A stretch of 64,000 nt of DNA from Smallanthus sonchifolius (Eukaryota; Streptophyta; Magnoliopsida; Asterales; Asteraceae). The notes beneath the pieces are model-generated. The model searched no databases. It saw only the letters and a program-made list of their open reading frames with translations, and was not told the origin of the DNA. The stretch is from NCBI GenBank assembly GCA_023525975.1, contig CM042023.1, positions 19,703,501-19,767,500 of the forward strand, read 5' to 3'. Positions 33,552 to 44,001 of the stretch are shown here, piece by piece (the first letter of the stretch is position 1; every line of letters starts with the position of its first letter). The position numbers and the translations under genes are program-made.

Positions 33552-34002
33552 CAAGTTATGTACCAGGATCGTATAAACCAATACGATATAATGATGGATC
33601 GCCTACGTGGCCACCAGCCCGTCCCCAGTATTACTATATCAGGATAGCCTATGTATTAATGTATCTTTGAAGTGGCTATAAAATCTTACAATGTATAATA
33701 TTTTAAGTATAAACACATTATATATCAAAAGTGTCAACACATACATATAAAAAAAGGAAGGGGTGATGGTTCGCCCTACACGTGACATATACAACACCAA
33801 AACCCTAAAACCCAACTCAACAATACCCACCAACGTGACATATTGCATGCATGCATAACGGTGACGTATCGCCCTACACGTGATGGTTACATGCATGTAT
33901 GTATGTACGAAGGTATAAGGGTGACGGATCCACCTATACGTGACATATGTATGTATATACGAACGTATAAGGGTGACGGATCGCCCTCTACTTGACCTAT
34001 TG

Positions 34003-34735
34003 AACATCCTGGAACAAATATCACCGGAGCCGGCTGTTGCCGCTGCAAACCACACCGGCATATCTTCTTCTGATCCGTATTTGAAATCCACACCCTTACA
34101 ATTATTACGCTTATTATCAACGTTTTTCTTCCGTTCACATTCACGGTTGGTTCCATTGTTGAGTCTCGAAAAATTCCGATTGAGACTCCAACATATCTGA
34201 CCAAATCTTTTTTATTTTAAAAGTTATTTAATTTATTGTATTCAAACATAAAGGAAACATGATATTTGACATTTTAATGTTTAACCAGTAGCATGATAGA
34301 AGTTGGATTGGTAAAACGGTTGTGCGTGAAAATTTAATCGACGTCGATGCTCCAATAATAGTTCTATTATTTTACTAATAATGAATCATCGACGTCCATT
34401 AAATCCTCACGCACAACCGTTTTACCCATACAACTTCCATCATGCTACTGGTAAACATTAAAATGCCAAACACGATGTTTCCTTGATATTTGAATACAAT
34501 AAAGTAAATAACTTTTAAAATAAAAAAAATGTTGTATGATATTATGGAGTCTCCATGGGAAATTTTCGAGACTTAACATTGGAAACAACCGTGAATGTAA
34601 ACGGAAGAAAAACGTTGATAAATAAGCGTAGATAAATAATTGTAAAGGTATGGATTTCAAGTACGGATCAGAAGAATACATACCGGTGTGGTTTGCACCG
34701 CTAAGAGGTGGCTCCGGTGAGATTTGTTCAAGAAT
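34003..34735. repeat. Large inverted repeat, arms of about 360 bp
   Basis: Bases 34003-34362 recur in reverse complement at about 34373-34735 with roughly 85 percent identity by eye, leaving only about ten bases at the centre. Both arms contain, reading towards the centre, the same potential peptide beginning ILEQISPEP and continuing ANHTGISSSDPYLKS. It may be two Mutator-like ends meeting head to head or a foldback element. The RNA would form a very long hairpin. Confidence 0.85.
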
Positions 34736-34856
34736 TTTCATAGTTGGAAAGTGTGGGTAGGGCGGTGGTCTTCTTCTCCGGCGATGGTGTTCTTCTCCGG
34801 CGGTCCATACGAGAGTTATGCTGGCTCTCTGCGTAGTGAAGTCTATATATAACGGA

Positions 34857-35040
34857 TGCAACCGTCACGTATTGGCCTACACGTGACCGTTTACCTTTAT
34901 TGGGATTCACATTTGCCTGAGACAAACCGTCACGTATTGGCCTACACGTGACGTTTACCTTTATTGGGATTCACATTTGCCTAAGACAAACCGTCACGTA
35001 TTGGCCTACACGTGACGTTTACCTTTATTGGGATTCACAA
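34857..35040. repeat. Tandem 63-bp repeats with palindromes
   Basis: Three near-identical units, each with CCGTCACGTATTGGCC, TACACGTGACG and TTTACCTTTATTGGGATTCA. They lie beside the inverted repeat and in front of the 35037-35295 direct repeat. Confidence 0.8.
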
Positions 35041-35295
35041 TATGTGTATGTAGGTGCGCATAAACGGTAATAATACGCGACCAATACACATCAAAAGGTG
35101 ATAGGTAGGTTGAATGGTGAGCTAAAATTCAAAAGGTGAGCACTGAACGGTGACGATTAGGTCTAAATGTCACGTAAAAATCATGGATATACGTGACGGT
35201 TAGCCTGTAAACGGCACCTAATAAGAATAATAATAAAAATAATAATGGTGAAGGTTTGGCCCAAACGTGACATTTGCTAAATATCCGTCACCATC
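35037..35295. repeat. Direct repeat, copy 1 of about 255 bp
   Basis: The block starting ATATGTGTATGTAGGTGCGC is repeated at about 36694-36945 with minor changes and a variable (AAT)n tract. The two copies bracket the B3 pseudogene and the ACAT microsatellite. Confidence 0.85.
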
Positions 35296-35300
35296 TAAAA

Positions 35301-35758
35301 TTATAATCTTGGATTCATCACATTTTCTTGCACGATCTGTGTGTTTAGGGTATTTAATCTCTTATCAGTTGCATCAAATATGATCACACCAAACGTGGAG
35401 GACCCTTCATATTCGAACATCAACAAATGCCAAATCCCTATACTGTAATGCTCTGCAAATCTCCCCCAACCATTTTTTGGCCAAATCTCATCTTTTGACT
35501 TGTGTAAACCAACTTGCCAAACGTCACCATTTCGTACCTTCAGTGTCACCCTCTCTAACAAGTAATTTCCTTACTCCTCCGTAAACTTCTCCGGTAACCT
35601 CTGGAATACAAATCAAATATAATTTACTCATTCAAAAGGATTGTAAAAAAAAGGGAATATGAACTTACAATGCCTGTAAATGGAGTGTCGTCGGAGGGAA
35701 TGATTTTCAGAAAGTTGAATGGATTCTCCGGCGAAACCAAACGCCGGTGGGATTTCAT
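35301..35758 (-). pseudogene. B3 (REM-type) DNA-binding domain, two exons, one stop
   Basis: Exon 1 (35758-35669) starts MKSHRRLVSPENPFNFLKII and ends at a GT donor after TGI. Exon 2 (35600-35301) follows TTCCAG and reads RLPEKFTEE, a TAA stop at 35571-35573, then LERVTLKVRNGDVWQVGL, WPKNGWGRFAEHYSIGIWHL, MFEYEGSSTFGVIIFDA, the second half of a plant B3 domain. Length (about 130 codons) covers a single B3 fold only. B3/REM proteins are nuclear plant transcription factors. The premature stop and the setting between Mutator-type repeat blocks suggest a gene captured by, or co-opted into, a MULE. Confidence 0.8.
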
Positions 35759-36084
35759 AATTTGATCAAGATTTGGGAATGGTGTAAAAAGAAAAAGGGT
35801 AAATAATGAGATAAACTCTTGCTTATATGGTAATCATGTAGTTTCTACATTTAAAGAAGAGGGTAATAAATATTTTAATCAACAATTACAATTTAATGTT
35901 GACGGTGGGTTTCAGTAAGGGCTGTGCTGGGGACATCGATGGTTTTTTTTTTCACAGCTGACTTACCTGTCACGTATAGGTCAAATACGTGAAGTTTTTG
36001 AAAAAAATACGTGACAGGCGTGCAAGAGAGAAGGAGGAGATGTACAGAAAATGAAAAAAAAAATTCAAATAAGGTCAAATACGT

Positions 36085-36660
36085 TCGTATACATACATAT
36101 ACTCATACACAACCATACATACATACATACATGCATGCATGCATACATACATACATATAGGCATATTACACACATACATACATGCATACATGCATCCATA
36201 CATACATACATGTATACATGCATGCATGTATGTATGTATGTATGTATGTATGCCTGTATGTATGTAATATGACTACATGTATGTATGTATGTAATATGAC
36301 TATATGTAATATGCATGTATGTATGTAATATGACTATATGTATGTACTATGACTATATGTATGTATGTATGCATGCATGTATGTATGTAATATGCCTGTA
36401 TGTATGTAATATGACTATATGTATGTATGTACTATGACTATATGTATGTACGTATGGATGTACGTATGTATGTATGTATATATGTATGTACGTATGTATG
36501 TATGTATGTATGCATGCATGCATGGATTGATGTATGTATGTATGTATGCATGTATGTATCTATGGATGTATGTAGGTATGCATGCATGTATGGATGCTGT
36601 ATACATGTATGTATGGATGGATGGATGTATGTATGTATGTAATATGACTATATGTATGTA
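36085..36660. repeat. Large (ACAT)n/(ATGT)n microsatellite forming an inverted repeat
   Basis: Bases 36085-36225 are (CATA)n and 36226-36660 are its complement (TATG)n, broken by ATGACTATATG strings. Open frames here (YIHTYIHTC... and YVCMYVCM...) are repeat artefacts. Confidence 0.95.
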
Positions 36661-36693
36661 TATACGAACGTATCTGAAGACGATTTGTGATCA

Positions 36694-37250
36694 ATATGTG
36701 TATGTTGGTGCGCATAAACGGTAATAATACGCGACCCGTACACATCAAAAGGTGACGGGTAGGTCGAAAGGTGAGCTAAAATTCAAAAGGTGAGCACTGA
36801 ACGGTGATGGTTAGGTCTAAATGTCACGTAAATATCGCGGATATATGTGACGGTTAGCCTGTAAACGGAACCTAATAATAATAATAATAATAATGGTGAA
36901 GGTTTGGCCCAAACGTGACATTTGCTAAATATCCGTCACCGTTAGGCCCAACCGTGACGACACCTAATAATAATAATAATAAAAATAATAACGGTGAAGG
37001 TTTGGCCCAAACATGACATTTGCTAAATATCCGTCACCGTTAGGCCCAACTGTGACAGTTGAAGATATTATTTGGGAGACAGACATCTCTGTCAAATGTG
37101 AATCCCAATAAAGGTTAAAGGTCACGTTTAGGTCTATACGTGACCTTTATCGGAATCCCAATAAAGGTTAAAGGTCACGTTTAGGTCCATACGTGACCTT
37201 TATGGGAATCCCAATAAAGGCATAGCGGTCACGTGTAGGTCCATAGGTGA
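36694..37250. repeat. Second direct-repeat copy and palindrome-bearing tandem units
   Basis: Bases 36694-36945 copy 35037-35295. Then two GGTGAAGGTTTGGCCCAAAC units (about 36896 and 36993) and three units of about 59 bp (37085-37240) with GGTCACGTTTAGGTC...GTGACC hairpins. Confidence 0.8.
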
Positions 37251-37270
37251 CGGTTGCTTCGTATCTGTTA

Positions 37271-38119
37271 CATATAGACCTCACAACCCACAGAACCCGT
37301 CACCACTTCCTCACACCACCACCGTAACCACCGTCCACCGCCACCACCGTCTTCCTCCACCACCTTCACCGCCTTTCTCACACACCACTGCAGCCACCGT
37401 CTCTCTCTCTCACACACCACCGCAACCACCGGAGACGACTACCGCAACCAGGTAAGTATATTCACGACCCTAATTTTATCATTTTCAACCGATTAATACC
37501 TTAGATTTGTTAGATTTGCCCTTAGATCTAGTGAAGGTTTATGGTGGTTTATGACGGCTTACGGCGGTTTACGGTGGTATATGTGTATATATGTGTGTTG
37601 TATATGTGTATGTATGTGTGTGTATATGTGTGGTATATGTGTATATATGTGTATGTATGTGTGTATGTATGTGTGTGTATATGTGTGTTGTATATGTGTA
37701 TGTATGTGTATATATGTGTTGTATATGTGTGTGTATATGTGTGTGTATATGTGTATAATAATAATAATAATAATATAATCTTATTATAATAATAATAATA
37801 TAATCTTATAATAATAATAATATAATTTTATAATAATAAAAATAATAATAATATAATCTTATAATAATAATAATATAATCTTCTTATTATAATAATAATA
37901 ATATAATCTTATAATAATAATAATAATATTAATATAATCTTATAATAATAATAGTAATAATAATAATAATATAATCTTATAATAATAATAATTTAAGTAA
38001 TTAAGCTTAAACCATAAACCTAAACCTTAAACCGTAAACCTAAACCTTAAACCGTAAACCCTAAACGTTAGTTTAACAAACATTTTAATTAATTATAAAT
38101 ACGGATTCATGCGCAGAAT
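37271..38119. repeat. Leader-like sequence and simple repeats
   Basis: Bases 37290-37450 are a CCACCACCG-rich stretch ending CAACCAGGTAAGTA, a possible untranslated exon and donor. Bases 37578-37755 are a (TATGTG)n microsatellite. Bases 37757-37995 are (AAT)n with TATAATCTTAT spacers. Bases 38005-38070 are degenerate AAACCTAAACCTT units. Confidence 0.8.
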
Positions 38120-39984
38120 ATGTCTAATTCCGAGGATGAGTAGCAGGGATTTATTCTAGGGATTGACGACTACCCGCACCTTCAGTTTGAGGCGGGTACT
38201 CCGACACACCGACGGTTTATGGCTCTTAGAGGGAGGAAGGTGGAGCCCAACACCGTTTTGTCACGGGAGTGGTTTGATGAGGTTGGCGAGCTAGCGAGGG
38301 CGACAACGATTATTGGATAGGATAGCCCGTGGGATAGTCTATTTACTATGGGCTGGCCCGCACACCGAGAGCTTACCCTCGAGGTGTATTCTACATTTGT
38401 GTTCCGGCCGCGTGAGCCGGGACTGCCAGAGCTGGATGAGACTGATATTACGGAGGGACGGGTGGAAGCGGAGGTCAGTTTCCGCATGTTCGGGATTGTG
38501 CATCGTATGTCCCTTAGACGGTTTGCTGTTGTCAGCTGTCACACCCCAACCGACGGCGGAATACATCGGGGCGGGACATGTAGATTGTTCACAGCTCATG
38601 GTTTACTAACGTTTGAATAATTATCAATCACATTTCATTTCAATTCAAGTAACACCAACATTCAATCCAATAACTCAACCAAGTAGATTACAAAAGATAA
38701 ATTGTTCAAATTAATACTAGGCCAAATCCTAAGTGTAGCAAGACTTGAAGCACCTCAAACATTAGTACCTGAAACATGGTTAAAACAAAGTCAACTAGAA
38801 AGTTGGTGAGAATACATAGGTTTTCGTGTCATGTAATAGAATATAGTGTTGTGTGCATACAATTCATACAAACATGGCAATTAAGGCATTTATGGAGAGA
38901 TACCATTGTGTGACCTAAGTATACAATCAAACCTTTGTAACTAGCATGCAAAACAAAAGCGTGTTGGCAGTAACAGTCACCCTACCTGGGTGGGTTTGTC
39001 AGACTCAATAGATCTATCACTGTTTACCGTCGGCTAAATAGTTAATTATTGTACAGTAGCATAAAGATGGTCTACACACCTAGTACTCAAGCACAAAGCA
39101 CAAAATTGTAACACATGGATGTAGGGTGGAATTGTATTGTGTAGCTTGTAAACATATAGATTGAACTCATCTTCCACCCCTAAATTTTGTAAAATAGAGT
39201 AAAAGAGGGGCTATGTAACTCACATGTATAAAGAACGTAGATTGCACAATCAAATAGATAGTAGCGGTGAGTTGTAGGTCACTAGGTGCGACCTAATGAA
39301 TAAATGTATAAACATGTATTATTGTTATGTACAAAGATCTAAAGTCTAAGGTTTTAGTGGGTTTATAAGTGTAAGGACTTGTGCTGATGGTTTGTGTCAT
39401 TCTTTGTCAAAAATGGATTCGTTGGTGGTTATATAAAATAAGTTTAGGGTTTGTAAGAATAATGAATAAATAAATTAAATAATTTATTTATTTAGAATAT
39501 TGCTTTTAAAGAAATAGTGTGGTATATATATTTATTTAAATATAATATAAATAAATAAATTTATTTTATTTATTTATTTATGAAAATGTCTCAAAATATA
39601 AAATAGTTATATATTAGTTTATATGTTTTGAAATAAGTTTTATTCGTTTGAATATGGTTTCTACACTATTATATTTGATTAAATAAAACGAATGGTTTAT
39701 AAACGTTCGTTTCACAATAATGCGTTTTACAAAATCTTGTCATAAAATTTTTTATAAATTTAGGAATTTAATTAAATAGTATATTTCCTTTTGATATTTA
39801 AAAGATGGAACTTTTTTTTAAACAATTTGAATTTATTAAAAATTTTTGTTTTAAGTCAAAGATTGCGAATTTCTGATTTAAACTGACTTAATTTATGTGG
39901 GGGTTTATAAAAATATTTTTATAGAATTCTTTTGTTTATAAAAACTGTTTAAAAAAATGATTTTAAATGAAAAGAACTCCACCC

Positions 39985-40036
39985 GGTTCGAACCCGGGTG
40001 GGTTCTGTGTGTGGCTCGTGTTCTACCGCCGAGCCA
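39985..40036 (-). other. tRNA-like Pol III promoter module
   Basis: On the minus strand an A-box-like TGGCTCGGCGG (40036-40026) is followed by a perfect B box GGTTCGAACC (39994-39985), flanked by a GTGGGTTC/GAACCCAC-type stem. The anticodon region does not fold as a canonical tRNA by eye. Confidence 0.5.
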
Positions 40037-40118
40037 AGGGACTGATACTGATAACAAACCGGTCCGCATGGTTTTAGCATAAACGAGAAGGGGAGCCGGG
40101 TCTGGTCAGTGGGACACG

Positions 40119-40203
40119 CGCAAAAAGAGGAACCGGGTTTTGGCCTGTGGGTTTCGAACCCACGCCCCTTGGCTCGTGGCGTAGTGACTTACCAGCCGAG
40201 CCA
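40119..40203 (-). other. tRNA-like Pol III promoter module with T-run
   Basis: Minus strand: A-box-like TGGCTCGGCTGG (40203-40192), B box GGTTCGAAACC (40160-40150) and TTTTT terminator-like run at about 40125-40121. Spacing matches tRNA genes and tRNA-derived SINEs. Confidence 0.5.
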
Positions 40204-42117
40204 AGGGGTTTCGCTGGTTATAGGAGAATTCCAATTTTATTAGTACGCTAGATGGATCAAAGCCCCAAATTGAATCAGTGGTAAAGGAACGAATATGAAC
40301 CCTAGGCTCAATCTTAGTCCAGTCGATCCTGTTCTCATCGATTGATATGGGGCTTCTGCTAAGTATGCTACTACGAATCGAAAGATGTAAAACTTACTTG
40401 CTATGATTGGGTATCGAATGCCGACGGCTAGATGAACAGAGGCGATGTTCTTGGTGATCGGCCGAGTTCCAGAAGCAATGTGCGGGCGAATTAAAGGTTT
40501 AGGAAGTTTGTATGAGGTCGTGCGAGGGTGCGTGGTGGGTTGAATTGGTTTAATTCCATCCCACTCATACGATCCGGTTAGAGTTTGAGGGCGACAGCTG
40601 TTGGAGGGAATTTCGGTGTTAATTAGATCAATCGAGGATGAATTGGGTCACACAACAGGTCTGGGTTCATTCAAGGTTGATCATGGGATGTTCTACGGGT
40701 TTTAATTGCATTTAATTTTTTTGATTTGGTAAGAATTGTACGCGGTTTGACCCTGGGAGGTCAAACTGTCTAAGAGTTAAATTTCATCCGCGCATTTAAT
40801 CGTATTGGGCTGTTAATTGGATCGGGATATGGTCGGATATTGAGTTTGTAAACATGAGTAGCCCGTATCAATCAGATCCAATCGAATTTCAGTCTTGTAT
40901 TGAGGAGATTTGGGCTGCTTGACTTTTGGAAGTCAAACCTGTCTAATATTGAATTATTGGTCCATATTCACAGGGCTCGGTTTGCGGGTTCGAGTAGTTT
41001 TGGTTCAAGACCAATTAATAGTAACCATATATATGTTTGTATGTAAGCATATATACATATATATACCTATATTTATATATATATATATATAAAATCCTTG
41101 ACTTTAGTTTAGAACCTTATATATACGTATATATATATATCTATATATGATTGTATTGTTTGCCTAATTTATACACAATATATATAATGGAGCGAATCAA
41201 TAGCGAAATTTCAACTCTTTATAATAATATGCAAGAAGGAATTGTAATAATCAAAGAATTGTACTTTGAACTAGAAATGGAATTTGAAATATCGTTTATT
41301 GAAATAAATGACTACCGGAAAAATCAGAAATGTTATATCAGCAACCTCTATACCGAGGAGGAGACTCGGGATCCGACCTAAACCACGGCTGATCGTCACG
41401 TCCATCGCTGGACGTGGCAAGGGCACCGATAGGGTCACCGCCATAGACCTTTTCTATCTTCGGTGTCTGCTCACACACACACCCTGCCACCTCGCTCGTG
41501 GTCTGGTGGATTACTTTGCCGGTTACTATCACAGGCAGTCACGAGGGGCGTTGGTCGGCGACAACATCATGTCGCAGATGGCTAGAGGCCTGGGATACGC
41601 TCATGCGATGGCAGAGCTACCTATGGCTGCGGTTTTCCCGCGCGTGACGGGCCGAGCCACGGCGACCGGGATGAGGATCTCCCGGAGGTTCCCGGACGGG
41701 CAGTGGCGTTTGGTGAGGAGATATGACGTGTTGGAGGCCTGGTTGCCTAAGCCGTTGGTGGACCCCGACGCACTGGCTGCGCACGAGGTCCAGATTGAGC
41801 AGGTTGAGCAGCTGGCCGGCAGGGGGGATGAGTCGGTTTAGCCGGCGGTCGAGCCGGTGCCGCCGTAGCATCCTCTGCGCGTGTACCATGCCGTGCGGTT
41901 GCCTGCTGCCACACTGGATATGATTCGGGATACGCAGGCCCGGGTCACGCGTATCGAGGAGATGATGCAGTGGCTCATCGACCACACGGTCGCGGAGTAT
42001 CGGGCTGCCGGTACGCCGTTGTTGAGACCACCACCCCGACGGTTGGGCGACGACAGTGCTAGCACGTCCGGTGCGGGTGGGTCCGATGCGGAGAGTGATG
42101 ACGAGATGGAGGGGTAG

Positions 42118-43225
42118 ATATATTGTTTAGATAGAGTTGTACTTTTGTTTTATATGTACAAACTCATTGTATTTATTTATGCAGTTTTATTTTGTTGTGT
42201 TTGTTTGGTTGTTTGTAATGGATGTATGTGGTTTTGTTTGGTTGTATTTGTTTGGTTGTTTGTAATGGTTGTATATGATGTTTATATTTGTGATTTTATT
42301 TACGAGTAGTTTAACACGCGAAAAAAGCTCATAGTTTTACATCTAAAACCGAAAATCAAAACAAAAACTAGTTTTATAATAAAAAAGACGTGACCGTATT
42401 TTAAAAAATATAACTACCGATTTTTACAAACTCTTAACGTGATAAAAACTAAAAAAACCAAAAGATAAGTCATTATTCACTTTTTATATCTCGAACCGAT
42501 AATCGAGGTGATCGGATTTTAAAAATTATAACTACCGATTTTTACAAACTTTTAACGTGATAAAAACAAAAAACTAAATTAAAAAAAAATAAGTCCTTAT
42601 TCACTTTTACATCTCAAAACGATAATCGAGGTGACCGGATTTTAAAAACTATAACTACCGATTTTTACAAACTCTTAACGTGATAAAAACAAAAAAACTA
42701 AATTAAAAAAAAATAAGTAAGGGGTGACGGATTGCCCTATATGTGACATATACACAACCACAAACTTAAAACCCAACTTAACCCTAAAAAAAACACACCA
42801 ACATATCCTGACATTCTCTGGCACGCTGATTCCAAAGTCTGGTGGATAATGGTGACGGAGTGCCCTAAACGTGACATTTGGTTCCATAAACGTCACATTT
42901 AGCCCTATACGTGACAGTTAGGGCATATGTAGTTCAAAAAGTAGACGGTGTCTCTAAAATTTCCCTTTTCATTTAGCAATAAATTGCCTGATGTAAAAGA
43001 AAATACGTAATCAAAGAAGGGATAATAGCCAACCTGCTGGCCTGAAGGAGAGATCATCTCTTGGAACCTGTGACGAAGATCATATACAAACAGCTCAGTC
43101 AATTAACATGTGTCAGGATACTGGCGTGGGTGCACGTAGTGCCTGGAGACTACGTGGTTCTTGTTGTTAATTCCCGATATCAATCCTATCCACATGGCGG
43201 TGGAGTTGAATTCAAACAGAGATAG
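42118..43225. repeat. Repeat-rich non-coding stretch
   Basis: Bases 42395-42720 hold nearly three tandem units of about 120 bp (CGATAATCGAGGTGA..., AACTACCGATTTTTACAAAC). Bases 42720-42925 resemble 33755-33960 and include GTGACGG/CGTGACA palindromes. Bases 42926-43102 have an open minus-strand frame (HRFQEMISPSGQQVGYYPFF) that I do not recognise. Confidence 0.6.
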
Positions 43226-43460
43226 TGTTTGAGTTGGAATCAATTGGGTATTCTAATTGAGTTAGAATTAGGATGCTTATTTTAAGGATTATTTGTATTT
43301 AATTTAATGAATATAAATAATAGTCTAACGAGTATAGGTTAGCTATATAAACTGAGTTAGGGTTATCATTGTAATCAAGTTTTTTTGAGTCAAGTTTTCT
43401 TGGTTACCAATAAACAATTGGGAGTTAGCCAATTTACCTGTGTTTTATACCGATTCTACA
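43226..43460 (+). repeat. Putative 5' LTR of the third Copia element
   Basis: Starts TGTTTGAGTTGG and ends TTCTACA just before the primer site. The 3' LTR is not in the window, so ends cannot be confirmed. Confidence 0.5.
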
Positions 43461-43466
43461 CTTGAA

Positions 43467-43479
43467 TTGGTATCAGAGC
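43467..43479 (+). promoter_or_regulatory. Copia primer-binding site (initiator tRNA-Met)
   Basis: TTGGTATCAGAGC is the standard plant Copia site. The leader from 43480 to 44001 is non-coding. Confidence 0.85.
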
Positions 43480-44001
43480 AAAACCGAGTTCGACGTAGCT
43501 CAGCTATCGGCGATCAAGCAAGAGACCGACAGCATTTGGAGGCTCAGAGGCGGCTTCTGCTGTTCAGGTGACGCGTGATCAGCAGTAAGCGGCGGAGCGT
43601 GACGTTTGACGGCAGAAACCATCGGCAGGTTCTGTGTTTGTGATCGAAGGAATTAACAATTGGCAGTATAGCTTCTTGATCGGCGGTGGTTTTGATTGGC
43701 TGTGGTTTGTCTTGCGATCACAATGTGTGTAGTTCAACGATCAGAAGCGATCTGCGGTTCGGGGTGGATTCACAACTTAAATTGCACTGTTTTGCCATCA
43801 GACGTGTTTGTTTTACTTTGGGTTTTTCAAACGATCCGAAGATACTTGAATTCGCAGTGTGTGTTTTTAAATCAATATTGGTAGTGTGTGTTTTTAATCG
43901 GTGGTGCTTTTAGTTGCGATCGGTGGCATCGCGGCTAGAGTTTGATGAGGTTGGATCCGGACCCATCTACATCGGTTACGTACAAGCGAAAATCGAAAAA
44001 G

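Larger units (their letters stand above)
29572..33960 (+). mobile_element. Mutator-like element (MULE), boundaries approximate
   Basis: A decayed transposase with OTU module (30280-33551) is flanked on both sides by hairpin-rich non-coding sequence containing CCGTCACGTATAGG-type palindromes. The left limit is set at GGGCTGTGCTGGGGACA (29572), which recurs in direct orientation at 35923. The right limit is unclear: the block 33755-33960 is related to 42715-42920. I found no clean terminal inverted repeat pair or target duplication, so ends are tentative. Confidence 0.55.
38537..41337 (-). mobile_element. Solo LTR of 2801 bp (reverse orientation)
   Basis: Starts TGTCACACCCC on the plus strand and ends GTTATA (expected GTTACA), flanked by the duplication TCAGC at 38532-38536 and 41338-41342. 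Without it the ORF reads on from VVS to LYTEEET. Length and ends match the solo LTR at 44924-47727 in opposite orientation. Such long TGTCACACCC LTRs suit Tekay-like chromovirus Gypsy elements, from memory. It contains two tRNA-like modules and no protein gene. Confidence 0.9.
38120..42117 (+). pseudogene. Transposon ORF of unknown function, split by a solo LTR
   Basis: From ATG 38120 the frame reads MSNSEDE, a stop, then FEAGTPTHRRFMALRGRK, LSREWFDEVGELA, another stop (TAG at about 38320), LTLEVYSTFVFRPREPG and MFGIVHRMSLRRFAVVS at 38536. It resumes at 41343 with NLYTEEETRDPT, shifts frame, and continues DLFYLRCLLTHTPCHLARGL, VDYFAGYYHRQSRGAL, a coiled-coil-like QARVTRIEEMMQWLIDHTV and an acidic end ESDDEMEG at 42117, with stops at 41839-41841 and 41866-41868. 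The first half loosely resembles ATHILA ORF-1 type proteins (a short motif around a strand-rich YSTF/FRMFG segment). I do not know its function. It lies among CCGTCACG-type repeats. Confidence 0.6.

Noticed and set aside
34857..35040. Regularly spaced repeats that could suggest a CRISPR array
   Set aside because: Only three 63-bp tandem units with near-identical spacers inside a plant transposon; no cas genes.
36051..36748. Overlapping open frames rich in Tyr, His, Met and Cys on both strands
   Set aside because: They are translations of the ACAT/ATGT microsatellite and have no codon or domain signal.
37541..37789. Open frames of VCVYVC type
   Set aside because: Produced by the TATGTG repeat.
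38005..38070. Telomere-like AAACCTAAACC repeats
   Set aside because: Degenerate units of varying spacing (CCTTAAACCGTAAACC), short and between simple repeats; not a true telomeric array.
42905..43102. Minus-strand frame of 65 codons
   Set aside because: Not recognised and not supported by splice sites or context, so noted only within the repeat region.
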